A DNA stretch of 52,296 bases from an uncultured Woeseiaceae bacterium (GTDB lineage: Bacteria; Pseudomonadota; Gammaproteobacteria; Steroidobacterales; Woeseiaceae). The position numbers were made by a program, and so were the translations under genes. The stretch spans positions 1-52,296 of the forward strand of contig CAJQPL010000045.1 of NCBI GenBank assembly GCA_905480215.1. The letters run 5' to 3'. Of this stretch, positions 7,153 through 16,210 are shown in pieces. Position 1 is the first letter of the stretch; every line of letters begins with the position of its first letter. The notes below the pieces were generated by a model, which had not been told where the DNA came from, ran no database searches, and saw nothing but the letters and a program-made list of their open reading frames with translations.

Positions 7153-9886
7153 CCAACCATTCGGCGATAAGTCGCTGCTCGGCTTTGGACAAAATATTGA
7201 AGTGAATGAGATCGTTTGGATCGTTAAAAGGGTCAAAAAAAACGCTCGAGGCCCTTGCCCCTCTATTACTCGCTGGTGAAGCTATCGGAACTGGTACATC
7301 TATCGGATTGCCATCCGCATCAAGGCCAGGAACGGTAAAGTCTACCAACGCACCATTCTCTACAACCTGAAGGTTATCAGTAACTAACAACTCACGGTAG
7401 GCGTGAAAGTGGTCCATCTCATCAGGTGACAAACCATCTTGCAGCTCTAACTGACCGGCTGGTTCGCGAACGGCATTGTTCGCCGGGTCGACAGGTGTAT
7501 GGCAATTCAGGCAGTTATTATTGACCTGCAGACCGTTCGCATCGAGAAGCGGTACCTCTTGCGAATTCGGGTCGTTGTCATCATCAAATGTGACGCCACG
7601 AGGAGCATTCCACAGCGGATGGATGATCGTTTCGTAGTTGATAATACTGCGGCAATTCCACTGCCAGTCGGACTGACATGCCAGTGTCGTTGGCGAGGGT
7701 GTTGTCAAATCCGTATAGCGGTAAGAGATGTCCGGGTTGATCTGACTGCCGTTGACGTCGAGCGGATTCGCACTCCAAACATCGCGGTAAATAACATTTA
7801 GTGATGGTTCGATTGACGAACAGCCATCGTTGGCACAGGTGATTCGCGCTCGCACTTCCGCCATGGTCTCGCCAACATCGCCAACAAACCATTGTGGATC
7901 GGTATTCGGAAATGCCACACCGGCTATGGGAGCACCGGCATAGGCACTTTCGAACGAGTCGATTCGACCATGTGACAGGCCGCTGTTTGCGTCATGACAG
8001 CCGTTGCACTTGAGTTCCTGTCCGTCGGGCACTGCAATCCAGTTTTGATGTCGCTGCGTAATCCGCATGCCATTTTCATCGAGCACGCTGATCATAAGTG
8101 CTGCATTAGCCGGTACTTTGGTAATCACTGAACCATCCGGTTCAATCATCGCGTAGCCAACAATCTCTTTCATTCCAAACTCAGTCGAAACACCAAACGC
8201 AGTATTGTCGATATCGAGTAAGTCTTCGTCCGGCAGCGAAACAGCTTTTTCAATGCGTAGAAACCGAGCCAGTCGGTCGGCCGCCAGTGTTTGCAAAGGA
8301 TCTGCCAGTACCGCCGCATCTATGCCCGGAAACATAGCACCATCAAAATCATAGACGTTGCGAATATTGAGGATAGCTTCGCCATTGTCAGACAAAGTGG
8401 TGTCGAGTGTAGAATCGTTGAGGCCATCGAGAATAACAGGTGGTGTCGAACGCGGGTCACCGGATACGACCTCTGTAAACATAAACCCTTCTTCACCGGC
8501 AACGATCGGCAATTGCGTTTCGTCCCGCGGATCGTAAATCCAGATGCCATATAGCGGCGGCGCAACAGAGAAGTCGCCCTCAACCGGGGTGAGCGGATTG
8601 TCGGGGTCGTTGTCTACCAAGGCTTTGGCAAGATTCTCGTCAGTACACGGCACGATCTGCTCGTCGCTGGTACTGGGGTCGCCGTCGTCAGGCAAGATCT
8701 CGATAAGCCGACACTGACTCCAACTAACCAGCAGTCGATTGGTATTATCCTGAATTGGAAATGCCGAGAAATAACGACCACCTGGAGAGGGTACGCCCGG
8801 TTCTGTCAGGACTTCATTAACGGTCGCATCTTCTTGCGCCGGACCATTGAGCACGCCGACGTTATCCTTGGTTGGCTGGGTATTCTCTACATACTGTGGC
8901 GTGTCGATGAAAATCAGTTCGCCACCACCTTCGGTGTTGTTAAAGGGTCTGGCGACAATCAACAGGCGTCCATCCTGAACCTGGCGCGGCTGCATGAATT
9001 GGATGGTCTCGCCGTTGGAGCCGGTATCGTGACTTTGCTGTCCATACAGCAGTTCGATATTCGAACCGTCCGGATTCATACGATACAGATTGACGGCATC
9101 ATTGTTCTCGTTGTGATCCCAGCGACTAAATACTACTTGACCGTTATCAGTAACCGACGGGTCAAGGTCATGACTCTGATTAAAGGTAACTTGCGTGATG
9201 CTACTGCCATCGTCATTCATGACGTGGATATTGAATGCAAACTCGTTCTCATCCTCATCCATTGCAGGAAACGCGCCTTTGCCCTCGTCCAGCAACAACG
9301 CCTGAGATTGCGTCTGCCGCGTCGAGGAAAACACAATGCGCCCGTCGGGCAGGTATTTCGGCATGATGTCGTGACCAATCTCCGCCGTCAGGTCCGATGG
9401 CATGACACGCACAAGCTCTTCCGTCTCAAACGTGTACTGCCAGATATTCCAGGTTGCAACCTGATCGTCAACAGCAACGCCCATCTCAAATGGGACGCGC
9501 ATGGAAAACAGCACGCGGCTGCCGTCAAAATCCATCTCAACATCGCGGATAGCGGCGAGACCCTGTGATACCGCTGCGGTGATATTGACCGGCTCTGCGC
9601 CTACCGCTGCGCGATCACGGATGAAGAGCTCGGCGCCGAAATCAAACGTGATCTGCTGTCGCAGGTCCGTCTGCAAAAAATCGCCATTATCATCGCTTGG
9701 AATCGGTGACTTAATGTAAGCGATCGGAAAATCAATAATGACGGGGTCCTGACTTTGTCCTGTCCCTATTTGTACACCATCGCCCTTGCTACACGCAGCA
9801 AGCACGAAGCTGGCCATCATCAACGCAACCATCCTGGTCGCTGAACCCGAAAATCCGTCTAATTTTAATTGAGATAGCCTAATCAT
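7103..9886 (-). CDS. di-heme beta-propeller lipoprotein, HzsA-like
   Basis: A large exported protein of 927 aa. The ATG at 9886 is chosen because AAGGTGAG lies six bases before it; ATGs at 9904 and 9925 have nothing comparable. A lipoprotein signal ends in VLAAC. The N-terminal two thirds carry TolB/PD40-like propeller repeats (MPKYLPDGRIVFSSTRQ, DPSVTDNGQVVFSRWDHN, NLYRMNPDGSNIELLYG). The C-terminal part has two c-type heme sites: CNGCH at residues 627-631 and CLNCH at 792-796. This order of propeller then heme domain recalls the alpha subunit of hydrazine synthase, and similar proteins are annotated as HzsA-related. No hydrazine synthase beta or gamma partner is nearby, so hydrazine chemistry is not implied. 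It heads the leftward operon. Confidence 0.8.
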   Translation of the reverse strand: MIRLSQLKLDGFSGSATRMVALMMASFVLAACSKGDGVQIGTGQSQDPVIIDFPIAYIKSPIPSDDNGDFLQTDLRQQITFDFGAELFIRDRAAVGAEPVNITAAVSQGLAAIRDVEMDFDGSRVLFSMRVPFEMGVAVDDQVATWNIWQYTFETEELVRVMPSDLTAEIGHDIMPKYLPDGRIVFSSTRQTQSQALLLDEGKGAFPAMDEDENEFAFNIHVMNDDGSSITQVTFNQSHDLDPSVTDNGQVVFSRWDHNENNDAVNLYRMNPDGSNIELLYGQQSHDTGSNGETIQFMQPRQVQDGRLLIVARPFNNTEGGGELIFIDTPQYVENTQPTKDNVGVLNGPAQEDATVNEVLTEPGVPSPGGRYFSAFPIQDNTNRLLVSWSQCRLIEILPDDGDPSTSDEQIVPCTDENLAKALVDNDPDNPLTPVEGDFSVAPPLYGIWIYDPRDETQLPIVAGEEGFMFTEVVSGDPRSTPPVILDGLNDSTLDTTLSDNGEAILNIRNVYDFDGAMFPGIDAAVLADPLQTLAADRLARFLRIEKAVSLPDEDLLDIDNTAFGVSTEFGMKEIVGYAMIEPDGSVITKVPANAALMISVLDENGMRITQRHQNWIAVPDGQELKCNGCHDANSGLSHGRIDSFESAYAGAPIAGVAFPNTDPQWFVGDVGETMAEVRARITCANDGCSSIEPSLNVIYRDVWSANPLDVNGSQINPDISYRYTDLTTPSPTTLACQSDWQWNCRSIINYETIIHPLWNAPRGVTFDDDNDPNSQEVPLLDANGLQVNNNCLNCHTPVDPANNAVREPAGQLELQDGLSPDEMDHFHAYRELLVTDNLQVVENGALVDFTVPGLDADGNPIDVPVPIASPASNRGARASSVFFDPFNDPNDLIHFNILSKAEQRLIAEWLDGGAQYYNNPFDAPAN

Positions 9887-10300
9887 AGGTCTCACCTTCG
9901 TCATCGTGGCAGGGTACGACGCCATACAGCCAACATACCGTTAACGAGATCACAAACCACGGATTATGTCTAACTGCAGCTACCCTATATTGTCTCGTCG
10001 CATAGAATTATAAGAGAGGCCTCAAACCCGATGTAATGTCTCAAAAGCACGACATTAGCGATCGTGAGCTCTCTTCAATGCGCTGTATTAGCCTATGCGT
10101 AGCCCGATTTCATTGCCTTCCATCGCAATAAAATAAAATCAAAAAATGTAGTTTTCTTCCCACATTGAGACGCGGTAATGCCTGTGAGGAAGCTTGCAAT
10201 TATTGCGACTTGTCGTATCGGGGGCGTCCCGTCTCCCTTCAGAGACAGTAGGCGAGCCTATTAAAATCAACGACTTACTCTCTCTGGCACCCAGAGTTGT

Positions 10301-10320
10301 GCGATTGCGCCGACAATCGC
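10301..10320. promoter_or_regulatory. 20-bp inverted repeat, candidate activator site
   Basis: GCGATTG (10301-10307) and CAATCGC (10314-10320) are perfect inverted arms around six bases. The repeat lies about 100 bp upstream of the sigma-54 promoter, a usual distance for an enhancer-binding activator. Half-site-like TCGCAAT or ATTGCGA strings recur near 10124, 10202 and 10480. Confidence 0.4.
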
Positions 10321-10415
10321 TTGACATATAACGACACTAATCCGGCAAGGCGTAAAGAACGTAAGTCATTGTTTTATATTTATTTTCAACTCATTTTCGC
10401 CGCTTATTCCAAGAC

Positions 10416-10431
10416 TGGCACAGCACTTGCT
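10416..10431 (+). promoter_or_regulatory. sigma-54 (-24/-12) promoter
   Basis: TGGCAC-AGCAC-TTGCT matches the RpoN consensus TGGCAC-N5-TTGCW, with the essential GG and GC at the right spacing, and is preceded by C. Transcription would start near 10442, giving a leader of about 140 bases before the ATG at 10581. A sigma-54 promoter requires an ATP-driven activator bound upstream; no activator gene is in this window. Confidence 0.72.
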
Positions 10432-10580
10432 TTATCAGTTACGAACCTCGACGCAATGACAATACAAGCAGGAAATCGCAATTGCCGAGGACTGTGAGTG
10501 CATTCACGGAGATTCACACTGATGTTTGGCAGCCTTAGACAGCCAGGCTCAACGCATTACCGCAGACGAGCAGAAACGAT

Positions 10581-11840
10581 ATGAATAACTGGACGTGGAA
10601 ACAACACATGGAAGACGTTTTTGAAAATTTGTCTCGCATCGCTATAGCAGCGTTGCTATGTACGATTCTTGCACTGCCTGCGAGTGCCGGTGATAGCGAA
10701 CAGGCGAAACGTATCTTTGATCGTATCGCTGGTGTACCGCCAAATGCCGCGGAAACAACCGATCTGGCAAGCGCTATGACGGGTACGAACTCAGCCTGTT
10801 CTGGCTACCAGCTGCACGGTGCTACCGATGCCAGCGGCGTCGCGGATCTGCGGGCCGAATGCGCTGCCTACATCGCTATGGACAACAAGAACTTCTATAA
10901 CGTCACGTTAAAGAATTTCGCGGCTCCGTGGACGAATCGTGATCAATCAGTATTCGTAACGTTGAACGACTACATCGCTACAGTCATTGGCATGGTGCGT
11001 GATGACCAGGCCTTCAACGAATTGTTATCGCGTGACATCACCTACGTGGGACGTGCCGGAGTAGCAACATCACCGCCTGCGGCTAATAACAATGATCACT
11101 ACGCTGAACTTGAGGCGAACAATGTCAATCTTCGTGACGAACTCGAGTTTGCCACGCAATCATCAATTAACGGCATACCGTCAACGGCAACTGCGGGAGT
11201 TATGACGTCGCGAGCCGCTTCTGAAGCCTTTTTCGTCGCCGGCACGAATCGCGCGATGTTCCGATTCACACTGCTCAATCATCTTTGCAACGATATGGAG
11301 CAGATGCATGACGTAAGTTTGACACCGGACAAGATTCGTCAGGATGTCAGTCGCAGTCCGGGCGGCGACAGCCGCCTGTTCTTGAATAATTGCATTGGCT
11401 GCCATGCTGGTATGGATCCGATGGCGCAGGCATTTGCGTATTACGACTACGATGAAGTAACGACGCAGTCGCTGCAGTACACGCCTAATGTGGTGCAGCC
11501 TAAGTACTACAACAACGATCTGAATTTTCCACCCGGTTTTCGCACACCGGATGACGAATGGAACAACTACTGGCGCACCGGCCAGAATGCTTATCTGGGT
11601 TTTGATAATTCGCTGCCAGGCTCTGGTCAGGGTGCCAAGTCTCTGGGCGCTGAACTCGGCAACAGCCACGCATTTGCCGCCTGCCAGGTTAAGAAAGTAT
11701 TCCGCGCCGTTTGCTTGCGTGCACCTGAAGACGCGACAGACCGGGCAAAGGTCGATGAAATCATTACTACGTTCCGCGGAACGGGCTACCGGATGAAGCA
11801 AGTCTTTGCCGATTCGGCCGTTCATTGCATGGGCGAGTAG
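10581..11840 (+). CDS. exported mono-heme cytochrome with PSCyt3-like site
   Basis: A protein of 419 aa. Its signal peptide (IAIAALLCTILALPASAG) is preceded by a longish N-terminus; the ATG at 10608 is an alternative start. One c-type heme motif, CIGCH, is at residues 271-275. The context NNCIGCHAGMDPMAQAFAYYDYD resembles the heme site of planctomycete-type cytochrome domain DUF1588 (CxxCH..xDPxGFxxExFD). The preceding NRAMFRFTLLNHLCNDMEQMHD resembles the DUF1592-like region before it. Additional cysteines (ACQVKKVFRAVC and one near the C-terminus) may form disulfides. It is the first gene of the rightward operon, six bases ahead of the next gene. The function is probably periplasmic electron transfer; the partner is unknown. 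Confidence 0.72.
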   Translation: MNNWTWKQHMEDVFENLSRIAIAALLCTILALPASAGDSEQAKRIFDRIAGVPPNAAETTDLASAMTGTNSACSGYQLHGATDASGVADLRAECAAYIAMDNKNFYNVTLKNFAAPWTNRDQSVFVTLNDYIATVIGMVRDDQAFNELLSRDITYVGRAGVATSPPAANNNDHYAELEANNVNLRDELEFATQSSINGIPSTATAGVMTSRAASEAFFVAGTNRAMFRFTLLNHLCNDMEQMHDVSLTPDKIRQDVSRSPGGDSRLFLNNCIGCHAGMDPMAQAFAYYDYDEVTTQSLQYTPNVVQPKYYNNDLNFPPGFRTPDDEWNNYWRTGQNAYLGFDNSLPGSGQGAKSLGAELGNSHAFAACQVKKVFRAVCLRAPEDATDRAKVDEIITTFRGTGYRMKQVFADSAVHCMGE

Positions 11841-11846
11841 GGAGAC

Positions 11847-14462
11847 ATGATAATGACTAATGCAAACGGAATTGCTACTCAGGCTCGACTGCTCGGTTTT
11901 CTACGTACGGCGGCGCTCACTATATTTGCAACTGCGTTTCTAGCAGCCTGTGGCGGCGGTGCAGCAACAACCGAGAATCAAGCATCGTTGGTCCCGGCAA
12001 ACAACAACAACTCTAAGTATGCAGGACCCGCTGCAGACGACGCTGATGTTCTGAAGTTTCAGCAAGAATTTTGGTCAAAGGCAAAAACGACAAACCGTTG
12101 TGGCAATTGTCACAATGAGACTGTTGGTCAGATGCCCATGTTTGTAAGAAATGATGACGTAAACCTCGCCTATGAGGCGGCGCTGACCAAAATAGATCGC
12201 AATCAGCCTGCACAGTCAGAAATCGTGAGCAAGGTAAGCGGACTTCCGCTCGGTCACAACTGCTGGGTAGAAGACCCCGGTGTTTGCGGGTCAATCATGA
12301 CGACCTGGGTCGAAAACTGGGTTGGCGATACCGCGGATGGCAGACGTCAGATTACACTCACTGCGCCAGCATCGCTAAACCCTGCTGACAGCAAAAACTT
12401 CCCGGACACTTCAGCCGCATTTGAGCAACTCGTTTACACACCGATATTGCAACGCTACTGCTCGGGCTGTCATAGCTCGGACTCCGCGACAGCGCAACAG
12501 CCCTACTTTGCTGACGTCGATGTCAACGTTGCGTACGAAGCTGCAAAATCGAAAATCAGCCTGGACACACCGGGAGACTCGCGCTTTGTAATCAAAGTTA
12601 GCCCGAACCCTGCGATCTCGGGTGAATCACATAACTGCTGGAACAATGACTGCCCGACAGCTGAGACCGAAATGCTGGATGCGATTACAGCATTTGCAAC
12701 TGGAATCACCGCGACAGTGGTCGACCCGGCGCTGATCACCAGTCGAGCAATACGCTTAATTGATGGCACCCTCGCATCTGGCGGCAACCGCTATGAAGAC
12801 TCGCAGATCGCCCTTTGGGAATTCCAGACGGGTAACGGCCTTAAGGCTTTCGACACCAGCGGTGTTGATCCGGCCATCGATCTGAATTTCTCCGGTGACG
12901 TCAGCTGGTTTGGCGGCTGGGGCATTACGATCGGTAACGATGCCGCTCAGGGGCCCGGTAAAGCGCAAGCATCAACGACGGCCAGTAAGAAACTGCATGA
13001 TGTACTGCAGGAATCAGGTGAGTTTTCGATTGAGGCCTGGATAGTACCCGCCAACGTTACGCAGGAAATGTCACGCATCGTCAGTTACTCGGCGGGAGCC
13101 ACGACGCGAAACTTTACTCTGCAACAAACGCTGTACGACTACAATTTCCTGTTGCGCACCAACGAGACCAGTCTTAATGGTGACCCTTCACTTTCAACAC
13201 CGGCGGACGACGAAGTTTTGCAGGCGACACTGCAACACGTCGTGGCCAACTATGACCCGATTAACGGCCGCAGCATTTACGTCAATGGCGCATTGGTCAC
13301 TAACGCCGATCCAGTACCGGGTGGCACGTTGATCGATTGGCAAGACACCTTTGCGGTCGTACTCGGCAACGAGGCATCAGGCGATGGCATCTGGGAAGGC
13401 ACTTTCAGGCTCGCAGCTATTCACCGCCGCGCGTTAACAGAGGAACAGATCACACAAAACTTTGACGCTGGTGTTGGTGAACGCTTCTACATGCTGTTTG
13501 ATATTTCGGCTCGCATTGGTGCACCGGTCGATACCTCGTTCGTACTGTTTGAGGCGCAACAATTCGACACCTACGCCTACCTGTTCGACAAGCCGCACTT
13601 CATTACGCTCGACGGCTCCACGCCCGAAGGCATTTCAATGCGGGGTTTGCATCTCGCAATGAATGGCCAGGAAGTCGAGAAGTCACAGTCCTACGCCAAC
13701 ATGGATCAGACACTAAGTGCTGCACTGTTCCAGGAGCTGGGACAGCCCTTATCCGCTCTCGGTGCCGTTATCCCGGTTGAGAAAGGCCCGGCGGAGGACC
13801 AGTTCTTCCTAACCTTCGATGATCTCGACGGCGTAATTTACAACCGTCAAGACGCACCGACGCTGATCATAACGCCTACTGATCTAACACCAGCATCGCA
13901 AGTCGGTATTCGCACCTTCGATGAGATCGACGCGTCGTATTCATCAATTCTCGAACTAGATCGATTGATCGTGTACAGCTCCGGCGGCGTTAGCGCCGCA
14001 CATGTTGACGAGACCTTCCAGGAACTTCGTCAATCATTGCCCGCAGTCGAGGAAGTGACCACCTTCCTGTCTTCTCATCAAGTGGCAATTGCACAGCTTG
14101 CGATTCAATACTGCGATGCTGCGATCGGCAGCAACGCAAATCCGAATCCAAATGCCGAGGATGTCGTTTGGACTGCTTTCGATTTTGATCAGCCTGCGGC
14201 AACGGCGTTTAGTGTTGCAAACCGCAACAATTTCGTCGATCCGCTGATCGCACGAGCAGTCGGGCAAACATCAAGCGGTACGCAATTGAGTACGCAACCG
14301 ACGTATACAAGTGTTCACGACGAGCTCGCCGCCTTCCAGGCCGCTGGCAATCGTCCGAACAACCTTATTGACAGACTGCTCGCAGGTCCTAGTGACACGC
14401 GCGCGATTGCCAAGGGTGTTTGTGCCTCCGTTCTCGGAAGCGCGGCTACTCTGGTTCAGTAA
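11847..14462 (+). CDS. di-heme LamG-domain lipoprotein
   Basis: A lipoprotein of 871 aa (signal ending FLAAC, followed by GGGAA). Two tandem heme modules come first: CGNCH at residues 85-89 and CSGCH at 205-209. Each is followed by a D-VN-AYEAA-KI segment and an HNCW motif with a nearby second cysteine. From about residue 330 to 540 there is a LamG/concanavalin-like domain (FSIEAWIVPANVTQEMSRIVSYS, GRSIYVNGALV, FRLAAIHRRALTEEQI). The C-terminal third is unassigned. GGAGAC before the ATG serves as ribosome site; a second ATG lies two codons on. LamG domains bind sugars or proteins, so a surface-docked electron carrier is possible (inference). Confidence 0.78.
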   Translation: MIMTNANGIATQARLLGFLRTAALTIFATAFLAACGGGAATTENQASLVPANNNNSKYAGPAADDADVLKFQQEFWSKAKTTNRCGNCHNETVGQMPMFVRNDDVNLAYEAALTKIDRNQPAQSEIVSKVSGLPLGHNCWVEDPGVCGSIMTTWVENWVGDTADGRRQITLTAPASLNPADSKNFPDTSAAFEQLVYTPILQRYCSGCHSSDSATAQQPYFADVDVNVAYEAAKSKISLDTPGDSRFVIKVSPNPAISGESHNCWNNDCPTAETEMLDAITAFATGITATVVDPALITSRAIRLIDGTLASGGNRYEDSQIALWEFQTGNGLKAFDTSGVDPAIDLNFSGDVSWFGGWGITIGNDAAQGPGKAQASTTASKKLHDVLQESGEFSIEAWIVPANVTQEMSRIVSYSAGATTRNFTLQQTLYDYNFLLRTNETSLNGDPSLSTPADDEVLQATLQHVVANYDPINGRSIYVNGALVTNADPVPGGTLIDWQDTFAVVLGNEASGDGIWEGTFRLAAIHRRALTEEQITQNFDAGVGERFYMLFDISARIGAPVDTSFVLFEAQQFDTYAYLFDKPHFITLDGSTPEGISMRGLHLAMNGQEVEKSQSYANMDQTLSAALFQELGQPLSALGAVIPVEKGPAEDQFFLTFDDLDGVIYNRQDAPTLIITPTDLTPASQVGIRTFDEIDASYSSILELDRLIVYSSGGVSAAHVDETFQELRQSLPAVEEVTTFLSSHQVAIAQLAIQYCDAAIGSNANPNPNAEDVVWTAFDFDQPAATAFSVANRNNFVDPLIARAVGQTSSGTQLSTQPTYTSVHDELAAFQAAGNRPNNLIDRLLAGPSDTRAIAKGVCASVLGSAATLVQ

Positions 14463-14487
14463 AGACAGGACATAAAGGATTATCGAG

Positions 14488-16119
14488 ATGAGTAAGAAAC
14501 GAAATGCACGGCACTGGGATGCGCCGCAGCTTCATGGTGATCATCCGCGGCCTGTCACGCGACGTCAGTTTGTATCGCAAGGCTTCATGTCAGGTGCCGC
14601 GTATACGCTCGGCGCTGGTGCGCTGGGAATATTCTCCGCACCACGCAACGCGATGGCTTTATCGGGCGATCTGGCGAGCCAGCTGGCCACGCCGTGCAAT
14701 ATTACCGACGGTGCAGGCAAAATTCCCTTCATCTGCTTTGACCTCGCGGGTGGTGCCAATATCGCTGGTTCCAACGCATTGATCGGTCAGCAAGGTGGAC
14801 AAAGTGACTTCTTAAGCACATCCGGCTACGAGAAAATGGGTTTGCCGGGCGACATGGTTCCCGGACTACAAGATGCCAGTGGCGCCGACTTCGCAAACTT
14901 CGATCTTGGACTGGGCTTTCACCTCGACAGCGCTTTTCGCCGCGGCATCATGACCAGCCTGACACCGGGACGTGAAGCCAATATCAATGGCGCTGTGATT
15001 CCGGCCCGCTCCGACAACGACACGGGTAACAATCCGCATAACCCGATGTATGGCATTGCCACGGCCGGTGCGAAGGGCTCGATTCTGACCCTCGCCGGAT
15101 CCGAAAATACGGATTCAGGCGGAAACTCCATGTTACCGGCGATGCTGTTTGATCCTGAGTTGCGTCCAACCAAGGTCGATCGTCCCAGCGACGTAGTGAA
15201 CCTGGTTGATACAGGCGAACTAGTGGGGATTCTTTCCGAAAATGACGCGACCGCCGTAATGGAATCCATCTATCGAATTAGCGACCAAAAAATGGGCGCG
15301 GTTAATACACAAATCTCCACGGACGCTGCTATTAAGCAAGCAGTCCGATGCGGTTACCTGAAGGCAGCCGACATCGCCGAGCGCTTCGGCGCGACGCCGA
15401 TCGATCCGACGGTCGATCCCGAAATCGTCGCTGATGATGGCACCGGCATCTTTACGACTGCCGAGTTTATGGCCAATGACCGTAACGGTTCCGAGTTTCG
15501 CAAGACAGCATCGGTCATGAAGCTGGTCATGAATGGATTTGCCGGCGCAGGCTGTGTCGAGATGGGTGGTTACGACTACCACGGCGGTGCTCGAGCGGAA
15601 GGTGAGGTTAAGGACGAACGCGCAGGACGTTGCATGGGGGCCGTACTTGAGTATGCGGCACGGCTCAACAAGCCGGTCATGATGTACGTCTTCAGTGACG
15701 GATCCCTGTCCTCAAACGGTGCGATTGATAATTCAACAGCGGGTCGCGGCAAAGGCGAATGGGACAGTGACAATTCGTCAACAGCAGCGTCGTTCTTTCT
15801 CGTTTACAACCCGACGCGGCGACCGACTATTATCGGCGGTACACCGGAAATCCAGGCGGTACACCAGCAAATCGGCGCGATGGATGCAGGCGGCTCGGTG
15901 ATGCGCGCAGGATCGCCGGTCGCTAACAACGTCAACCTGCTCGTCAACGCGGTCATATTGAACTACATGGCATTGCATGGCGAACAAGCTAACTTCGGAT
16001 CCCTGTATCAAAATCCGGACGGCAGTAATTGGAACCACGGCCTCGGCAACGCGGCGCTTCAGGACAGTCTGACTGCGTTCGAACCGATCGTGAATGGCAT
16101 CATTTCGAACCCGATTTGA
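14488..16119 (+). CDS. Tat-exported DUF1501-like protein
   Basis: A protein of 543 aa with a twin-arginine signal (VTRRQFVSQGF, Arg-Arg at 25-26, then a hydrophobic stretch ending at AMA). The body resembles DUF1501 proteins, which have an alkaline-phosphatase/sulfatase-like fold. The family string normally written GGWDTH appears as GGYDYH at residues 360-365. FICFDLAGGANIAGSN near the start corresponds to the usual FVxVxLxGGxDxxN motif. DUF1501 genes are usually paired with cytochrome- or DUF1800-type genes, as here. Tat export suggests folding, possibly with metal, before export. It is the third and last gene of the operon and is closed by a strong terminator. Confidence 0.78.
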   Translation: MSKKRNARHWDAPQLHGDHPRPVTRRQFVSQGFMSGAAYTLGAGALGIFSAPRNAMALSGDLASQLATPCNITDGAGKIPFICFDLAGGANIAGSNALIGQQGGQSDFLSTSGYEKMGLPGDMVPGLQDASGADFANFDLGLGFHLDSAFRRGIMTSLTPGREANINGAVIPARSDNDTGNNPHNPMYGIATAGAKGSILTLAGSENTDSGGNSMLPAMLFDPELRPTKVDRPSDVVNLVDTGELVGILSENDATAVMESIYRISDQKMGAVNTQISTDAAIKQAVRCGYLKAADIAERFGATPIDPTVDPEIVADDGTGIFTTAEFMANDRNGSEFRKTASVMKLVMNGFAGAGCVEMGGYDYHGGARAEGEVKDERAGRCMGAVLEYAARLNKPVMMYVFSDGSLSSNGAIDNSTAGRGKGEWDSDNSSTAASFFLVYNPTRRPTIIGGTPEIQAVHQQIGAMDAGGSVMRAGSPVANNVNLLVNAVILNYMALHGEQANFGSLYQNPDGSNWNHGLGNAALQDSLTAFEPIVNGIISNPI

Positions 16120-16161
16120 GAACACAGGCAACGGGCCGCTCGAAAAAAGTGCTCTAAATCA

Positions 16162-16192
16162 CGGCCAGTCGCTCTTTCGACTGACCGTTTTT
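16162..16192 (+). terminator. rho-independent terminator of the DUF1501 operon
   Basis: CGGCCAGTCG (16162-16171) pairs with CGACTGACCG (16178-16187) with one C-A mismatch around loop CTCTTT, followed by five T. It lies 43 bases after the DUF1501-like stop and before the methyltransferase gene. Confidence 0.85.
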
Positions 16193-16210
16193 GTTGCATA
16201 ATTCGATTCC

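Larger units (their letters stand above)
9926..10580. promoter_or_regulatory. divergent intergenic control region
   Basis: This gap separates the leftward HzsA-like operon from the rightward cytochrome/DUF1501 operon. It is A/T-richer than the flanking genes and has no convincing reading frame. It contains a sigma-54-type promoter (10416-10431) and a 20-bp inverted repeat (10301-10320). A smaller inverted repeat, GCAAT-T-ATTGC, lies at 10196-10206. For the leftward operon an extended ATTATA (10007-10012, reading TATAAT on the minus strand) is a possible -10, but I see no matching -35. Confidence 0.6.

Noticed and set aside
8834-9568. Plus-strand 244-codon frame inside the HzsA-like gene
   Set aside because: Antisense to a gene with clear propeller repeats and heme motifs; no family resemblance.
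7103-9886. Hydrazine synthase / anammox metabolism
   Set aside because: Only the propeller-plus-heme layout is similar. The beta and gamma subunits, hydrazine dehydrogenase and other anammox genes are not here, and the setting is gammaproteobacterial.
10285-10302. Second sigma-54-like element (CTGGCACCCAGAGTTGTG)
   Set aside because: The spacing between the TGGCAC and TTG parts is one base too long, and the GC of the -12 element is missing.
10297-10497. Plus-strand 66-codon frame in the divergent intergenic region
   Set aside because: It overlaps the inverted repeat and the sigma-54 promoter, and its composition is not protein-like.
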